64,000 nt of DNA from a virus. Positions 1 to 7,491 of the stretch are shown here, piece after piece. The first letter of the stretch is position 1, and each line of letters opens with the position of its first letter. A program made the position numbers and the translations under genes. The stretch is from positions 1 through 64,000 of IMG/VR virus record IMGVR_UViG_3300036828_000389; one strand, 5' to 3'. Under the pieces are notes generated by a model, which did no database searches, was not told the origin of the DNA, and saw nothing but the letters and a program-made list of their open reading frames with translations.

Positions 1-96
1 GGCGTTCACCCGGCGAGCCTCAGTGAGTAGCTCCACGTAGCGCATCTTCTCCAGCCTGCGCTGATAGCCCACCAGGTCGTGGATGTCGTCACTCAT
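1..96 (-). CDS. Small protein, 3' end outside the window (partial)
   Basis: An open frame runs from the ATG at 96 leftward off the window and reads MSDDIHDLVGYQRRLEKMRY and onward, an acidic then helical, charged peptide. Its start lies in the sequence ATGAGTGA, which also carries the stop of the preceding gene. That 8-base overlap recurs between genes of this cluster and supports the start. No function can be given. Confidence 0.6.
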   Translation of the reverse strand, partial: MSDDIHDLVGYQRRLEKMRYVELLTEARRVNA

Positions 97-331
97 GAGT
101 GTGTTCGACCCAGTCGAAGCCGCCATCCCGGCCGATGATGAATCCGTGGTGGACGGGCTCATCCGATGCCTCATGGACGACGATGCAGCAGTCGCAGTTG
201 GCCCGGTGCCAGGTGGCTTCCTTGCCCTTGAACTTCAGCTTCTCGATGCACTTGCCCACAGCCTCTGCCTGGGCCCAGGGCATGGTCACGTCCCCGTAGG
301 GGGTAGGGATGGTGACCTGTAGCTCACTCAT
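89..331 (-). CDS. Small hypothetical protein (80 aa) with Cys/His pairs
   Basis: I do not recognise this protein. The middle carries a short HRANCDCC segment that could bind a metal, and the rest is mixed hydrophilic. The ATG at 331 is preferred over one eight codons upstream because GGAG precedes it at good spacing and it overlaps the upstream stop in ATGAGTGA. It belongs to a tightly overlapped minus-strand cluster of small genes. Confidence 0.65.
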   Translation of the reverse strand: MSELQVTIPTPYGDVTMPWAQAEAVGKCIEKLKFKGKEATWHRANCDCCIVVHEASDEPVHHGFIIGRDGGFDWVEHTHE

Positions 332-818
332 CCTCTGCTCCAATCTGGCGAGCATCCTGCTTGTAGGCGGCGTAGGCGGCGTTCTTACCCTCTGGAGCGG
401 CTTCTGGATCGTAAATGTTCATGACCCACTCTAGGAGCCCACAGACCTCGTCTATTCGGCCCTCGTCGGCGCGGTACTCATGGAGCAGCGAGATGGCCTG
501 CTCCAGGGCAGCCATAGGCCCCTCGACCCAGACCTGACCCTCCACCCAGTACTGACCGTCGTGGGTGTAGGTGTTACCGGAGGTGGTGAAGGACTCTTCG
601 ATGGGCTCGACCTGCCAGTCCTCGACGGCACTCATGGCGTACTCCAGGCCATTCACCACGCCCCGGCGAAACTGGCGCACCTTCTGGGTCAGGGACTCGT
701 CCTGGGCCAGGGCCGCGTCCTGATCCAACTTCTCCTTGAGGTGACCCAGGAAGGCTTCCTTGTCACCCCACAGCTTGCGGTCGAACCCCATGGTGCGGGG
801 TCCCTCAGTCTCACTCAT
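324..818 (-). CDS. Hypothetical protein (164 aa)
   Basis: Unrecognised acidic protein. It begins MSETEGPRTMGF and is predicted mostly helical in its first half (KLWGDKEAFLGHLKEKLDQD). The frame is open far upstream of 818, but that part is antisense-like shadow of the neighbouring gene. The ATG at 818 shares an ATGAGTGA overlap with the stop of the upstream gene, which fixes the start. Confidence 0.65.
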   Translation of the reverse strand: MSETEGPRTMGFDRKLWGDKEAFLGHLKEKLDQDAALAQDESLTQKVRQFRRGVVNGLEYAMSAVEDWQVEPIEESFTTSGNTYTHDGQYWVEGQVWVEGPMAALEQAISLLHEYRADEGRIDEVCGLLEWVMNIYDPEAAPEGKNAAYAAYKQDARQIGAEDE

Positions 819-1647
819 CGCGGGCGTCCATGACGGTCTTGAGTTCGGCGTCGTAGTCGAAGGAGATGCTGATCGCATTGATCTCATCCATGACCTCGCC
901 CCGGCGCTCCCGCAGGGCCAGCCATGCCTCTGCATCCTCCTTGGTCTTGAACACATCGCCCCATTGGACTTGGGTGGACGACACGACCTCGTCCTCCTCC
1001 ACGGCCCAGGGGAAGATGTGAATCTTGACCATGCGGTCCAGTTCCTTGTTGACCTCCAGGATGTCGTTGTGGACGGAGTGGAAGTTGACCCCCTCGTAGG
1101 TGACCATCCCGGCGAAGTCATCGGTATCGCTCCGGTATCTGATCTCGCCCGTCAGGTCGATGCGGTCCACCTCGTAGAAGGAATGCTCCAGGTCATCCAT
1201 CTGGTCGGTCAGGATCCGATGCTGCTCGTAGAGAGCCTGGAGGCGGCCCAGGTCACTCCGGATGCTGTAGAGGCGACTCCGCTCGACGTTGTCCTTCTGA
1301 CCGTTGTCGTAGGTGATCAGCATCTTGCTGGGGTCACCGGCATGGCGGCCACGCACCTGAATGATCTCGGTCCGGAAGATGGCGGGCACCAGGATGGGGT
1401 TCTTCTTGAAGGCCCGGCGGACGGCCTCCTCGCGGCGCTCCTCCTCCTTCTGCTCATGCCAGGCCACCACGTTGATCTTCAGCTGCCCCATGTTGGGAGC
1501 GTGGACCGTGCTGCTCAGGTTGGATGCAGCTGCGCCACGCCCCTCCATGACCCGGGCGGAAAAGTAGCGCCCGTTCCAGGTCACCCGGTGGCGGCCATCG
1601 ACCCAGATGTCACTGTCTTCGGGTATCCCCGTGATGTTGAATTCCAT
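811..1647 (-). CDS. Hypothetical protein (278 aa)
   Basis: The largest gene of the left minus-strand cluster; not recognised. The N-terminus looks beta-rich (NITGIPEDSDIWVDG), a charged helix with KEEERREEAVRR follows near residues 70-80, and the C-terminal half is acidic. A GAAGGA Shine-Dalgarno sequence seven bases before the ATG supports the start. It lies 10 bases downstream of the next gene to the right. Confidence 0.65.
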   Translation of the reverse strand: MEFNITGIPEDSDIWVDGRHRVTWNGRYFSARVMEGRGAAASNLSSTVHAPNMGQLKINVVAWHEQKEEERREEAVRRAFKKNPILVPAIFRTEIIQVRGRHAGDPSKMLITYDNGQKDNVERSRLYSIRSDLGRLQALYEQHRILTDQMDDLEHSFYEVDRIDLTGEIRYRSDTDDFAGMVTYEGVNFHSVHNDILEVNKELDRMVKIHIFPWAVEEDEVVSSTQVQWGDVFKTKEDAEAWLALRERRGEVMDEINAISISFDYDAELKTVMDARDE

Positions 1648-1657
1648 GATTCCTTCT

Positions 1658-2053
1658 CTAGTTGATTACGAATCCCCAGCCATTGGCGGTCCAGTCGGCC
1701 GCATAGCCCAGGAGCTTGTTTGCTGTTTCCTTGGCGCCCTCAGGGTCACCCGACCAGGTACCAGGCATCTCCCAACGCCAGCCACCACCCTTGTGGCTGA
1801 TGTTCAGCACCCAGTTGCGATCCTGGTTGCGGGATGCACTGGGGTTCTTCGGCGGACACAGAAAGATGTGGTACTCGATCTGATCGGTGCCCATGGTCAT
1901 GCCGGTGGGCTGGTGCCCGTGGGTTAGTCGACGGTTGTCGTGGTGATCCTTGTGGCGCAGCACCAGCTTCTGATGGGGCAGGCGCATGGCCTTGCCGGTG
2001 TCATCACCATGCTGGATGGCGAGGTGGGAGACCAGCTTCTGCTTCGGCGTCAT
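1658..2053 (-). CDS. Hypothetical protein (131 aa), His-rich N-terminal half
   Basis: Unrecognised. The first 50 residues are rich in histidine (HLAIQHG, LRHKDHHDNRRLTHGHQ), which could reflect metal binding. The C-terminal half has several tryptophans (GGGWRWEMPG, DWTANGWGF). The ATG overlaps the upstream stop in ATGA. Function unknown. Confidence 0.6.
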   Translation of the reverse strand: MTPKQKLVSHLAIQHGDDTGKAMRLPHQKLVLRHKDHHDNRRLTHGHQPTGMTMGTDQIEYHIFLCPPKNPSASRNQDRNWVLNISHKGGGWRWEMPGTWSGDPEGAKETANKLLGYAADWTANGWGFVIN

Positions 2054-2247
2054 CGCTCCGGCACATTCGGGTTGTCGGGCGAGTCCTCGATCCAGCCGTA
2101 GTCGTCGCGCTCGTAGTCGCGCTCATCCTCAGCCTGATCGATGCGGGGATCCTCATCGACGGGCCCCAGTGGCACTAGCTGCGAGCAGCCGTGCTTGTGA
2201 AACTCGATGGTGCCGATCTTCTCGGCGCCGCACTCAGGACAGGTCAT
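2050..2247 (-). CDS. Small zinc-ribbon-like protein (65 aa)
   Basis: It begins MTCPECGAEKIG, a CxxC knuckle, with one further His/Cys pair (HKHGC) around residue 20, followed by a strongly acidic tail. Such proteins are common and mostly uncharacterised in actinobacteriophages. It overlaps both neighbours by 4 bases (ATGA). The role is unknown. Confidence 0.65.
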   Translation of the reverse strand: MTCPECGAEKIGTIEFHKHGCSQLVPLGPVDEDPRIDQAEDERDYERDDYGWIEDSPDNPNVPER

Positions 2248-2429
2248 GACCGGCCTCGCAGGCTGGGCATGGTATGCCCGACGTGGTAACCACCGCAGTA
2301 CTTGCAGAGGTACACCGTGGCCTGGGAGGGCAGCGAGCCGTACATACGTTGCAGGCGCCGGGAGTGGCTCATGGCCTGACCCCGGCTCCTGTAGCGCCGC
2401 TTCTTGCCGCAGCTGCGTACCTTTCCCAT
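2244..2429 (-). CDS. Small CxxC/HxxxH zinc-finger-like protein (61 aa)
   Basis: A basic N-terminus (GKKRRYRSRGQA) is followed by YLCKYCGGYHVGH near residues 41-53, which resembles a C2H2-type metal site. Basic proteins with a CxxCxxxHxxxH element recur in actinophages. The metal and nucleic-acid binding are inferred, not shown. It ends in an ATGA overlap with the next gene. Confidence 0.65.
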   Translation of the reverse strand: MGKVRSCGKKRRYRSRGQAMSHSRRLQRMYGSLPSQATVYLCKYCGGYHVGHTMPSLRGRS

Positions 2430-2433
2430 GCCA

Positions 2434-2754
2434 TCACCTTACACCCTCTGGAGGAGGAGTGCAACTCATCTCCAGAAGTGCCTTGTGTTGCGCCTGAAGT
2501 GCGGGCACCGCATCGAAACGGGTGCGGAAATAGCCCAGGAAGGCTGTCTCGCGGTCGATGGCGTGCCACTTCAGCTGCATCTCAGGCGTGTCTGAGGGGT
2601 GCCAGGGGGCCCGCTGAATGAGCCAGCCCACGAATATGTCGTTGACGTACACCCGCTCCACCCGGCCGTTGCCACAGCGCTCAAACCGCCAGTGGTCACC
2701 AGGGGGGACGCCATCCCAGTGCATGGCGTCCCCGAAGTCGTCGTCCCAGGTCAT
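2434..2754 (-). CDS. Hypothetical protein (106 aa)
   Basis: Unrecognised protein starting MTWDDDFGDAMHWDGV. The centre (NGRVERVYVNDIFVGWLIQ) looks like a small beta-sheet. Its ATG sits in an ATGA overlap with the upstream gene. No function can be assigned. Confidence 0.6.
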   Translation of the reverse strand: MTWDDDFGDAMHWDGVPPGDHWRFERCGNGRVERVYVNDIFVGWLIQRAPWHPSDTPEMQLKWHAIDRETAFLGYFRTRFDAVPALQAQHKALLEMSCTPPPEGVR

Positions 2755-3104
2755 GACTTCGGCACCTTGACGTAGTCCTCTTTAGAGGCTGGCGCACCGA
2801 AGTAGTTTCGGTAGCACGCCGGACACATGAACATGGGCTCGCCGTTCCACATCATGCCCACCCGGCGAGGGCTGTGGAATGGCGGCGTGCCGCACTGGTC
2901 GTAGTTCCTGTCGTAGCGCAGGGGCGGCGGCTCCCACGCCTTGATCTCAGCCCGGTCAGCGGGCGTGATGTCGTCACGGTAGACCCAGCCCTTGGAGGGC
3001 ACCCAGTAGGGGCACTTGCCGGGATCTGAGCATGCGTGGAACTGTGTTGCCGCCACGCACCCGCAGTTGGGGCATGCGGCGGTCTGTGGGTCGAGATCGG
3101 TCAT
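2751..3104 (-). CDS. Cysteine-rich zinc-ribbon-like protein (117 aa)
   Basis: Cysteines lie in two regions, N-terminal CPNCGC with HACSDPGKCPYW, and C-terminal MFMCPACYRNYF, consistent with two metal knuckles. Sequence between them is Pro/Arg/Tyr-rich. ATGA overlaps on both sides place it in the left operon. Function unknown; nucleic-acid or protein binding would be typical for such folds. Confidence 0.6.
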   Translation of the reverse strand: MTDLDPQTAACPNCGCVAATQFHACSDPGKCPYWVPSKGWVYRDDITPADRAEIKAWEPPPLRYDRNYDQCGTPPFHSPRRVGMMWNGEPMFMCPACYRNYFGAPASKEDYVKVPKS

Positions 3105-3406
3105 TTGCGAAGCCTCCAGACTTCATCGGCGCCCAGCTGCTCCGCGGCCTTCAGCGACTCACAGACCTGGGCGTTGATGAGCCCGGAGCCCAGGCGATCC
3201 ACGCACCACTGGGTCATGTCCCGGGGCACCACCGCGACCCACACTGGGTCATCCTCGTACACCGCGGAAATGGTGCAGAGGTCCGGCAGGTAGCGGGCGA
3301 TCTTCGTGGTCGTGTCGACGCGGGGCGTACCGCTGACCAGGAGGTAGCTCACGCCCCCCTGGTACAGCTGGTCGAACAGTTCCTGTTGGTCTTTGTCGAG
3401 GATCAT
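3101..3406 (-). CDS. Hypothetical protein (101 aa)
   Basis: Unrecognised, apparently a compact alpha/beta protein: SYLLVSGTPRVDTTTKIARY and VWVAVVPRDMTQW look like strands and helices in alternation. It starts with ATG in an ATGA overlap. No catalytic motif was identified. Confidence 0.6.
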   Translation of the reverse strand: MILDKDQQELFDQLYQGGVSYLLVSGTPRVDTTTKIARYLPDLCTISAVYEDDPVWVAVVPRDMTQWCVDRLGSGLINAQVCESLKAAEQLGADEVWRLRK

Positions 3407-3690
3407 GGCTGCGGCATCCCCAGGGCTTCAGCCCCACTCGATCCGACGGCCCGCAGGGCCACCGCGAGCCTGCTCTGTACGTCTGACAGTTCGCCGTCGC
3501 TGGGCCGGTCCTTGTCCAGGCTGCGATACACAGCCACGTAGGCGGCAGCGAGAGCCTGGCGGACAACCTCTTGGCTCCCATACACCCGCAGCACCTCGAT
3601 GGCCCGGATCAGACCGGCTCGCTCCTGGTGAGGGGTGGGCAGCTGCTGGAGCAGTTCCTCCAGCACCATGATGTTGGCGCTCTTGCTCAT
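3403..3690 (-). CDS. Hypothetical helical protein (95 aa)
   Basis: Unrecognised and predicted largely alpha-helical (EELLQQLPTPHQERAGLIRA, VRQALAAAYVAVYRSL). ATGA overlaps on both sides support both ends. Function unknown. Confidence 0.6.
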   Translation of the reverse strand: MSKSANIMVLEELLQQLPTPHQERAGLIRAIEVLRVYGSQEVVRQALAAAYVAVYRSLDKDRPSDGELSDVQSRLAVALRAVGSSGAEALGMPQP

Positions 3691-3989
3691 GCCTGCACCC
3701 CGTTGATCTGCACCTTCCAGCCGAAGCTGGCCCAGCGGGCGGGCGTGGGGGGCTTAAGACCCTTCAGCTTGATGCCGTGGACTGACACCCGGTTGGTGAA
3801 CGTGGCTGCGAGGGTGGTGGCGTTGAGTTCGCTGGCGGGCCAGCACAGGTCGTAGCGCAGCATGTCGATGGGGAATGGCCCCTCACCGAACACATCGAAT
3901 TCGATGGCGTCCTGGGCGGCCTCGATCAGCTTGTCCAGCTGACGCTGGCTCTTGCGGATCATCTTGATGCTCCTGCTTGGAGTGGTCAT
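3687..3989 (-). CDS. Hypothetical protein (100 aa)
   Basis: Unrecognised. A basic N-terminus (RSIKMIRKSQRQLDKLI) is followed by a mixed region with LRYDLCWPASELNA. It starts in an ATGA overlap with the preceding gene, the first gene after a dedicated promoter at about 4.2 kb. Confidence 0.6.
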   Translation of the reverse strand: MTTPSRSIKMIRKSQRQLDKLIEAAQDAIEFDVFGEGPFPIDMLRYDLCWPASELNATTLAATFTNRVSVHGIKLKGLKPPTPARWASFGWKVQINGVQA

Positions 3990-4174
3990 GACGGTGTCCT
4001 CTCTATGTTGAGATCCTCGCCCCAGCCGATCCCGACGGTGACTTCACAATCGAAGGTGTAACGGAACATGCGAACCTCGATGATGCTCGCACCGATGCGA
4101 ACCTCTCGGACGCTGCCATTCCATTCCTGGACGTAGTCCCCGGCACGGAGCTTCTGGGCCTTGATCTTCTGCAT
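3986..4174 (-). CDS. Small SH3-like hypothetical protein (62 aa), leaderless start
   Basis: MQKIKAQKLRAGDYVQEWNG and the following REVRIG resemble a small SH3/KOW-type beta-barrel, where GD.V and a second G..V turn are typical; this is a weak fold guess. The frame is open 13 codons further upstream, but the ATG at 4174 sits six bases after a TATGAT hexamer. That geometry is shared with the plus-strand genes at 6320, 7499 and 11942, so a leaderless start here is far more likely. Confidence 0.65.
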   Translation of the reverse strand: MQKIKAQKLRAGDYVQEWNGSVREVRIGASIIEVRMFRYTFDCEVTVGIGWGEDLNIERTPS

Positions 4175-4180
4175 ACCCCC

Positions 4181-4208
4181 ATCATACACCCGGGCTGAGA
4201 CAATGCAA
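4181..4208 (-). promoter_or_regulatory. Leaderless-type promoter (TTGCAT-N16-TATGAT) for the 4174 gene
   Basis: On the minus strand the conserved box AGAAATGACTTGCA contains the -35 TTGCAT (4203-4208). Sixteen bases later comes TATGAT (4181-4186), then GGGGGT and the ATG. It is one of eight copies of this promoter type, lies inside the gap between the genes ending at 4216 and starting at 4174, and would drive the genes from 4174 leftward. Confidence 0.7.
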
Positions 4209-4215
4209 GTCATTT

Positions 4216-4569
4216 CTAGACGAGGACTGCTTCCCTGGCAGCTGTCTTGGCCGCTCTGGGCTTGTACGTCCTGATCAACAGCGAGCGCCGGATCAGTTCA
4301 CCGCGTAGGTTGGGGCGGCTGCCCTGGCCCACGATGGTGTTGTACAGCCGGGGGTAGCGGTAATAGCGCTGGAGGATACGCATGTTCGGCCCGATGTAAT
4401 CGAACCGCTCCGTGGTACACCTGGTGCAACGCAGGCACAGCACGCCCGTGGCGGTCCGGAACAGGTCTGAGTTCACCTCCGCGGTGGGGTTGTCATCCCA
4501 GCTGTGGCCCACGGTCCGGCACAGGACGTAGTCATCGGCCAGTTCCGTGATATCAACGCGCTCAAGCAT
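4216..4569 (-). CDS. Zinc-ribbon-like protein (117 aa) of a common actinophage type
   Basis: The order C17 (DDYVLCRTVGHSW), then LCLRCTRC near residues 44-49, then a tail rich in Arg, Tyr and Pro (LQRYYRYPRLYN) matches a family of small zinc-binding proteins seen in many actinobacteriophages as far as I recall. Its function is unknown. It overlaps the upstream gene by 8 bases (ATGCTTGA), and the stop is just before the 4.2 kb promoter. Confidence 0.65.
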   Translation of the reverse strand: MLERVDITELADDYVLCRTVGHSWDDNPTAEVNSDLFRTATGVLCLRCTRCTTERFDYIGPNMRILQRYYRYPRLYNTIVGQGSRPNLRGELIRRSLLIRTYKPRAAKTAAREAVLV

Positions 4570-4879
4570 CTCTCACCTTTTCTGCTATCCAAATGGCTCC
4601 CTCTTCGTCCACGATGACCTTCATGCCGTCAATCTCCTTGAAGCTGGCGGACTTCGGCCGGGCGGGCTTGGGGATGGGGACTAGCTCCTGGGACGTGACC
4701 CGCTCAGCTGCCTGGATCTCCTTGATGGTCGACGCCTTGCGCTTGTGGTCGTAGCGGGGGTCGCGGCGCTTGATGCCGGTGGCGCCCCCGTAGAGCTTGT
4801 GCGTTTCTCGCATGTGCTGATACAGGTACGGCACGCCCAGTACGCGACCGCATGCTGGGCATGGCTCCTTCGTGGCCAC
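4562..4879 (-). CDS. C2H2 zinc-finger-like protein (105 aa)
   Basis: Residues 7-26 contain CPACGRVLGVPYLYQHMRETH, i.e. C-x2-C then H-x4-H, a classical C2H2 arrangement. A basic linker (KRRDPRYDHKRKAST) follows, then a beta-rich C-terminus. The GTG start directly follows the upstream stop. DNA binding is a reasonable inference but untested. Confidence 0.65.
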   Translation of the reverse strand: MATKEPCPACGRVLGVPYLYQHMRETHKLYGGATGIKRRDPRYDHKRKASTIKEIQAAERVTSQELVPIPKPARPKSASFKEIDGMKVIVDEEGAIWIAEKVRDA

Positions 4880-5089
4880 TCACTCACCCCACAGTTCTGG
4901 GTTCTTGGCCCTGCTCAATGCAGTCTCCATCGCCCGCTCAGCCTGGTTGGCGTGGTCGTATGCCTCAGCGATATCGGAGTCCAGTAGAGCCTCCCCGTCG
5001 AGTGCCTCCAGGGCAGCGATCAGGGTGACGGTCTTGCGGTGGATGGCGCCCACTTGGGCGCGGATGGCGACAATCTCAGGTCCGGTCAC
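4880..5089 (-). CDS. Small helical hypothetical protein (69 aa)
   Basis: Predicted all-helical, with Ala-rich segments (VTLIAALEALDGEALL, AYDHANQAERAMETALSRA). I chose the GTG at 5089 because it overlaps the upstream stop as GTGA, the usual junction here; a second GTG one codon upstream is possible. Function unknown. Confidence 0.55.
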   Translation of the reverse strand: MTGPEIVAIRAQVGAIHRKTVTLIAALEALDGEALLDSDIAEAYDHANQAERAMETALSRAKNPELWGE

Positions 5090-5424
5090 CACGCCACCTT
5101 GTCCCCGTCGTACCAGCGCAGCGAGTAGGTGGTCCCACAGCCCTTGCGGACGGCCTCAGCGGTGTCGTGATCGCCCTGGGCCTCGTATTCATCAGCGAGC
5201 CGGTCCTCACCCGAGCAGCGAGCCACATAGCCAGCGGGTGCGTCCCTGCGCCCCAGTTGGTTGGCCTTGCGCTCGATGGTGTAAGCGGAGCAGCCGCAGC
5301 TATCGCACTGCTCGCCCCCCCACTCCTCGCCCACCATGCCCAACAGCTGCTCCATGTCCTCAGCGACCAGCTGAGGGGAGTCCACCTTGCGGACGTGTAC
5401 CCCTATGACCAGGTCTTCACTCAT
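5086..5424 (-). CDS. Cysteine-containing hypothetical protein (112 aa), first gene of left operon
   Basis: Cysteines occur as EQCDSCGCS (residues 38-45) and later C70 and C96, consistent with a zinc site. The ATG at 5424 follows GGAGAGTA. The frame is open much further upstream, but that part runs through the divergent promoter region and is not credible. It would be the first gene transcribed leftward from the promoter at 5464-5491. Confidence 0.65.
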   Translation of the reverse strand: MSEDLVIGVHVRKVDSPQLVAEDMEQLLGMVGEEWGGEQCDSCGCSAYTIERKANQLGRRDAPAGYVARCSGEDRLADEYEAQGDHDTAEAVRKGCGTTYSLRWYDGDKVAW

Positions 5425-5463
5425 TACTCTCCAGTTCCTCTCTTGGTTGACGGTTCGCCCCCC

Positions 5464-5491
5464 ACTATACACCCATGACGGGCCTGTGCAA
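5464..5491 (-). promoter_or_regulatory. Leftward promoter of the divergent pair (TTGCAC-N16-TATAGT)
   Basis: On the minus strand TTGCAC (5486-5491) is followed after 16 bases by TATAGT (5464-5469). The upstream part, AGATTTGGCTTGCAC, is a diverged copy of the box found at the other promoters. Unlike most of those it leaves about 35 bases of leader with a Shine-Dalgarno sequence before the 5424 start. Confidence 0.65.
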
Positions 5492-5509
5492 GCCAAATCT
5501 AGAAATGAC

Positions 5510-5537
5510 TTGCGGATGGCGTCGCCGGGTGTATAGT
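5510..5537 (+). promoter_or_regulatory. Rightward promoter of the divergent pair (TTGCGG-N16-TATAGT)
   Basis: The box AGAAATGACTTGCGG gives the -35 at 5510-5515, and TATAGT follows at 5532-5537 after 16 bases. About 30 bases of leader with AAGGAG separate it from the 5572 start. It faces away from the leftward promoter 20 bases to its left, so one region could control both the minus and plus early operons. Confidence 0.7.
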
Positions 5538-5571
5538 GGGGGCACATCGTCAACGAGTAAGGAGCATGGCA

Positions 5572-6006
5572 ATGGCAGTGAGCTACGAGGCCCAGGTGGA
5601 GCGCCGGGCGGGACAGAACTACATGGTGATCAAGCGCACCGTGACCATCACGCCCAAGAGCGGGCGTGGGCGGGAGTGGAGCAAGCAGGAACGGGAACAC
5701 CAGATCCAGGTGCTGCCCCTGCTGGAGGTCAGCGACCTCATGACTGCGCTCAGCAATGGCTTTCTCTTCGCTGTGCCCGACCCTGCTGGCCACCCGGATG
5801 AGAGCGGCCCTACCGACCTGGGTACTGAGCCCAGCTACCTGCTGCGGGACACGGCGGACAGCGAGCCTATGCCCTTCTGGTCTTACGACGAGGCTATGGC
5901 CCACGTCTTTGAGATGCGCCGCGAGGGCCGTCATACCAAGGGCTGGCGTATCAGCCGCATCGAGGCGGACGGCAGCGAGGACATGCTGAACGTGGTGCAG
6001 GCATGA
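5572..6006 (+). CDS. Hypothetical protein (144 aa), first plus-strand gene
   Basis: Unrecognised. It begins MAVSYEAQVERRAGQNYMVI and is predicted alpha/beta. The ATG at 5572 lies seven bases after AAGGAG; an ATG two codons upstream is too close to it. The C-terminal stretch EAMAHVFEMRREGRHTKGW looks helical. It ends in an ATGA overlap with the next gene. Confidence 0.65.
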   Translation: MAVSYEAQVERRAGQNYMVIKRTVTITPKSGRGREWSKQEREHQIQVLPLLEVSDLMTALSNGFLFAVPDPAGHPDESGPTDLGTEPSYLLRDTADSEPMPFWSYDEAMAHVFEMRREGRHTKGWRISRIEADGSEDMLNVVQA

Positions 6007-6284
6007 CCAGGCGCACCAGGCGTGGCACGGGCACCAAGCGTCCGTGGCACGTCTTCGTGCGGGACATCGGACCCACGTTCACCTACGCCACGGAGGAGCG
6101 GGCCCGCGCCAAGGTGGAGGAACTGCGTGGGGAGTACGGGTTCATCGTCCTCACGGGCCCGTGCCCCCGCGCCGTGTATGGCTGGGAGCGCACCAACTTC
6201 GTGTACGGGCGGGAGCCCTACGTCGAGGTGCTGACCGATGGCGAGGGCTGGGTCCAGGTCCGTACAGGTCAGATCCAGAAATGA
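6003..6284 (+). CDS. Basic hypothetical protein (93 aa)
   Basis: A basic N-terminus (TRRTRRGTGTKRPWH) precedes a compact domain with several aromatic residues. Its stop codon TGA lies inside the AAATGACTTGC box of the next promoter, so coding and regulatory sequence are interlocked. Function unknown. Confidence 0.6.
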   Translation: MTRRTRRGTGTKRPWHVFVRDIGPTFTYATEERARAKVEELRGEYGFIVLTGPCPRAVYGWERTNFVYGREPYVEVLTDGEGWVQVRTGQIQK

Positions 6285-6285
6285 C

Positions 6286-6313
6286 TTGCAACACAGAGCC
6301 AGAGGGGTATGAT
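6286..6313 (+). promoter_or_regulatory. Leaderless-type promoter (TTGCAA-N16-TATGAT) for the 6320 gene
   Basis: The -35 TTGCAA (6286-6291) sits in CCAGAAATGACTTGCAA. TATGAT (6308-6313) follows after 16 bases, then GGGGGT and the ATG at 6320. The short distance leaves no room for a ribosome binding site. Confidence 0.75.
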
Positions 6314-6319
6314 GGGGGT

Positions 6320-7219
6320 ATGAGTAAAGACCTGACCACGCAAACCCCTGTCGAGATCGACACCGAACTGGCCCGCATCTGGAGCCTGATCGACCGGGCC
6401 GATGAGGCCATCGCCCACATCAAGCACGACCTGGCCCGCAAGCTGACCTACGGGCTCCGCAAGGGTGAACTGGCCCTGGTCGGGGCGAATCGGGAACTGG
6501 CTGAGGCCAACCTGGCCCGCTACCAGGAGGCTCTGGTTGCCCTCCGGGCCGAAGCTGCCCCCTTCAACGCTGAGTACGACCGCCGGGGTCGCTGGCACCG
6601 GTACTTCCTGGTGGACAACACCAACGGCCATGTCCATCGTGACATGGGCTGCTCAACCTGCTTCCCCACCACCCGCTACAAGTGGCTCATCGAACTGGCT
6701 GACTGCAACGAGGACGCCATGATCGAGGAGTGGGGCGAGATGGCCTGCACCGTTTGCTTCCCCTCCGCTCCCACCAACCCCCTGTACAACCGGCCCAGCC
6801 GTCGTGACCGCGAGGCCCAGGAGGCCCGTGCCGCCGAGAAGGCTGCTCGCCAGGCCGTCAAGGATGCCAAGGGCATCACCGATGTCGACGGCTCGCCCCT
6901 CCGGGGTGAGTACGGGGTCATCAAGACCAAGGTGGCCGCTCGCAACGAACTGTCCAGTGCCTTCAGCAGCCTGGCCTGGTACGGCCTGGATCACCCCCAG
7001 GACTTCGCTGCCAAGATCCGCCACCTCATCCCTGCCCTGGAGGCAGCTGGTGTCGATTGGCGCAAGGCGGCCACCAACGCGATCAAGAGGACCGCCAAGG
7101 AGATCAACCAGCCCAACCCCTATGCCCACCAGCTGACCGCTGAGCAGGTCGCTGAGACCGCCGCCAAGCAGGCTCGCAGCCTGGCCCAGGCCCAGGCTCT
7201 GCTGGCAGAGGTGCTGTGA
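6320..7219 (+). CDS. Zinc-binding-motif protein (299 aa), leaderless
   Basis: Residues 1-80 are helical and probably coiled (ELARIWSLIDRADEAIAHIK). A central domain near residues 92-152 has W.RYFLVDN, H..RDMGCSTCFPT and MACTVCFPS; this H/CxxC/CxxC block occurs in other actinophage and actinobacterial proteins of unknown function. The C-terminal half is Ala/Lys-rich and helical. The ATG six bases after TATGAT fixes the start. Confidence 0.7.
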   Translation: MSKDLTTQTPVEIDTELARIWSLIDRADEAIAHIKHDLARKLTYGLRKGELALVGANRELAEANLARYQEALVALRAEAAPFNAEYDRRGRWHRYFLVDNTNGHVHRDMGCSTCFPTTRYKWLIELADCNEDAMIEEWGEMACTVCFPSAPTNPLYNRPSRRDREAQEARAAEKAARQAVKDAKGITDVDGSPLRGEYGVIKTKVAARNELSSAFSSLAWYGLDHPQDFAAKIRHLIPALEAAGVDWRKAATNAIKRTAKEINQPNPYAHQLTAEQVAETAAKQARSLAQAQALLAEVL

Positions 7220-7491
7220 TGACCGGGCCCCGCCATTGCGGCATCCATGGTGACGACACCACCAGTGGACGCTGTGCGTCCTGTGACGCCGCTGAGGCGC
7301 ACAACCACATCTTCCGCACCTTTCTCGGTCTGCCCCCCACCAAGGGGGACAGGCCGGTCTGTGGCGCCCTCCTGCCCGACAGCTGGGACTTCCCAGGTCA
7401 TGAGCGCCCAGCATGCCCCCACTGCATGACCTGGGCCACCTCACAACTCTCGTCTGGAAATGACTTGCAAGTCACTGAGCCAGGGGTATGA
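7219..7491 (+). CDS. Small Cys/His-rich protein (90 aa)
   Basis: Pairs of metal ligands are visible: CGIHGDD, CASCDAAEAHNH, VCGALLP and CPHCMTW, enough for two zinc sites. The ATG overlaps the preceding stop by one base (TGATG); a GTG one codon earlier is also possible. Its stop TGA lies within the -10 hexamer TATGAT of the next promoter, so the C-terminus is encoded by promoter DNA. Confidence 0.6.
   Translation: MTGPRHCGIHGDDTTSGRCASCDAAEAHNHIFRTFLGLPPTKGDRPVCGALLPDSWDFPGHERPACPHCMTWATSQLSSGNDLQVTEPGV

Noticed and set aside
760-1665. 301-codon plus-strand frame over the left minus cluster
   Set aside because: The minus genes there are joined by ATGAGTGA overlaps and have ribosome binding sites, and the plus frame has neither.
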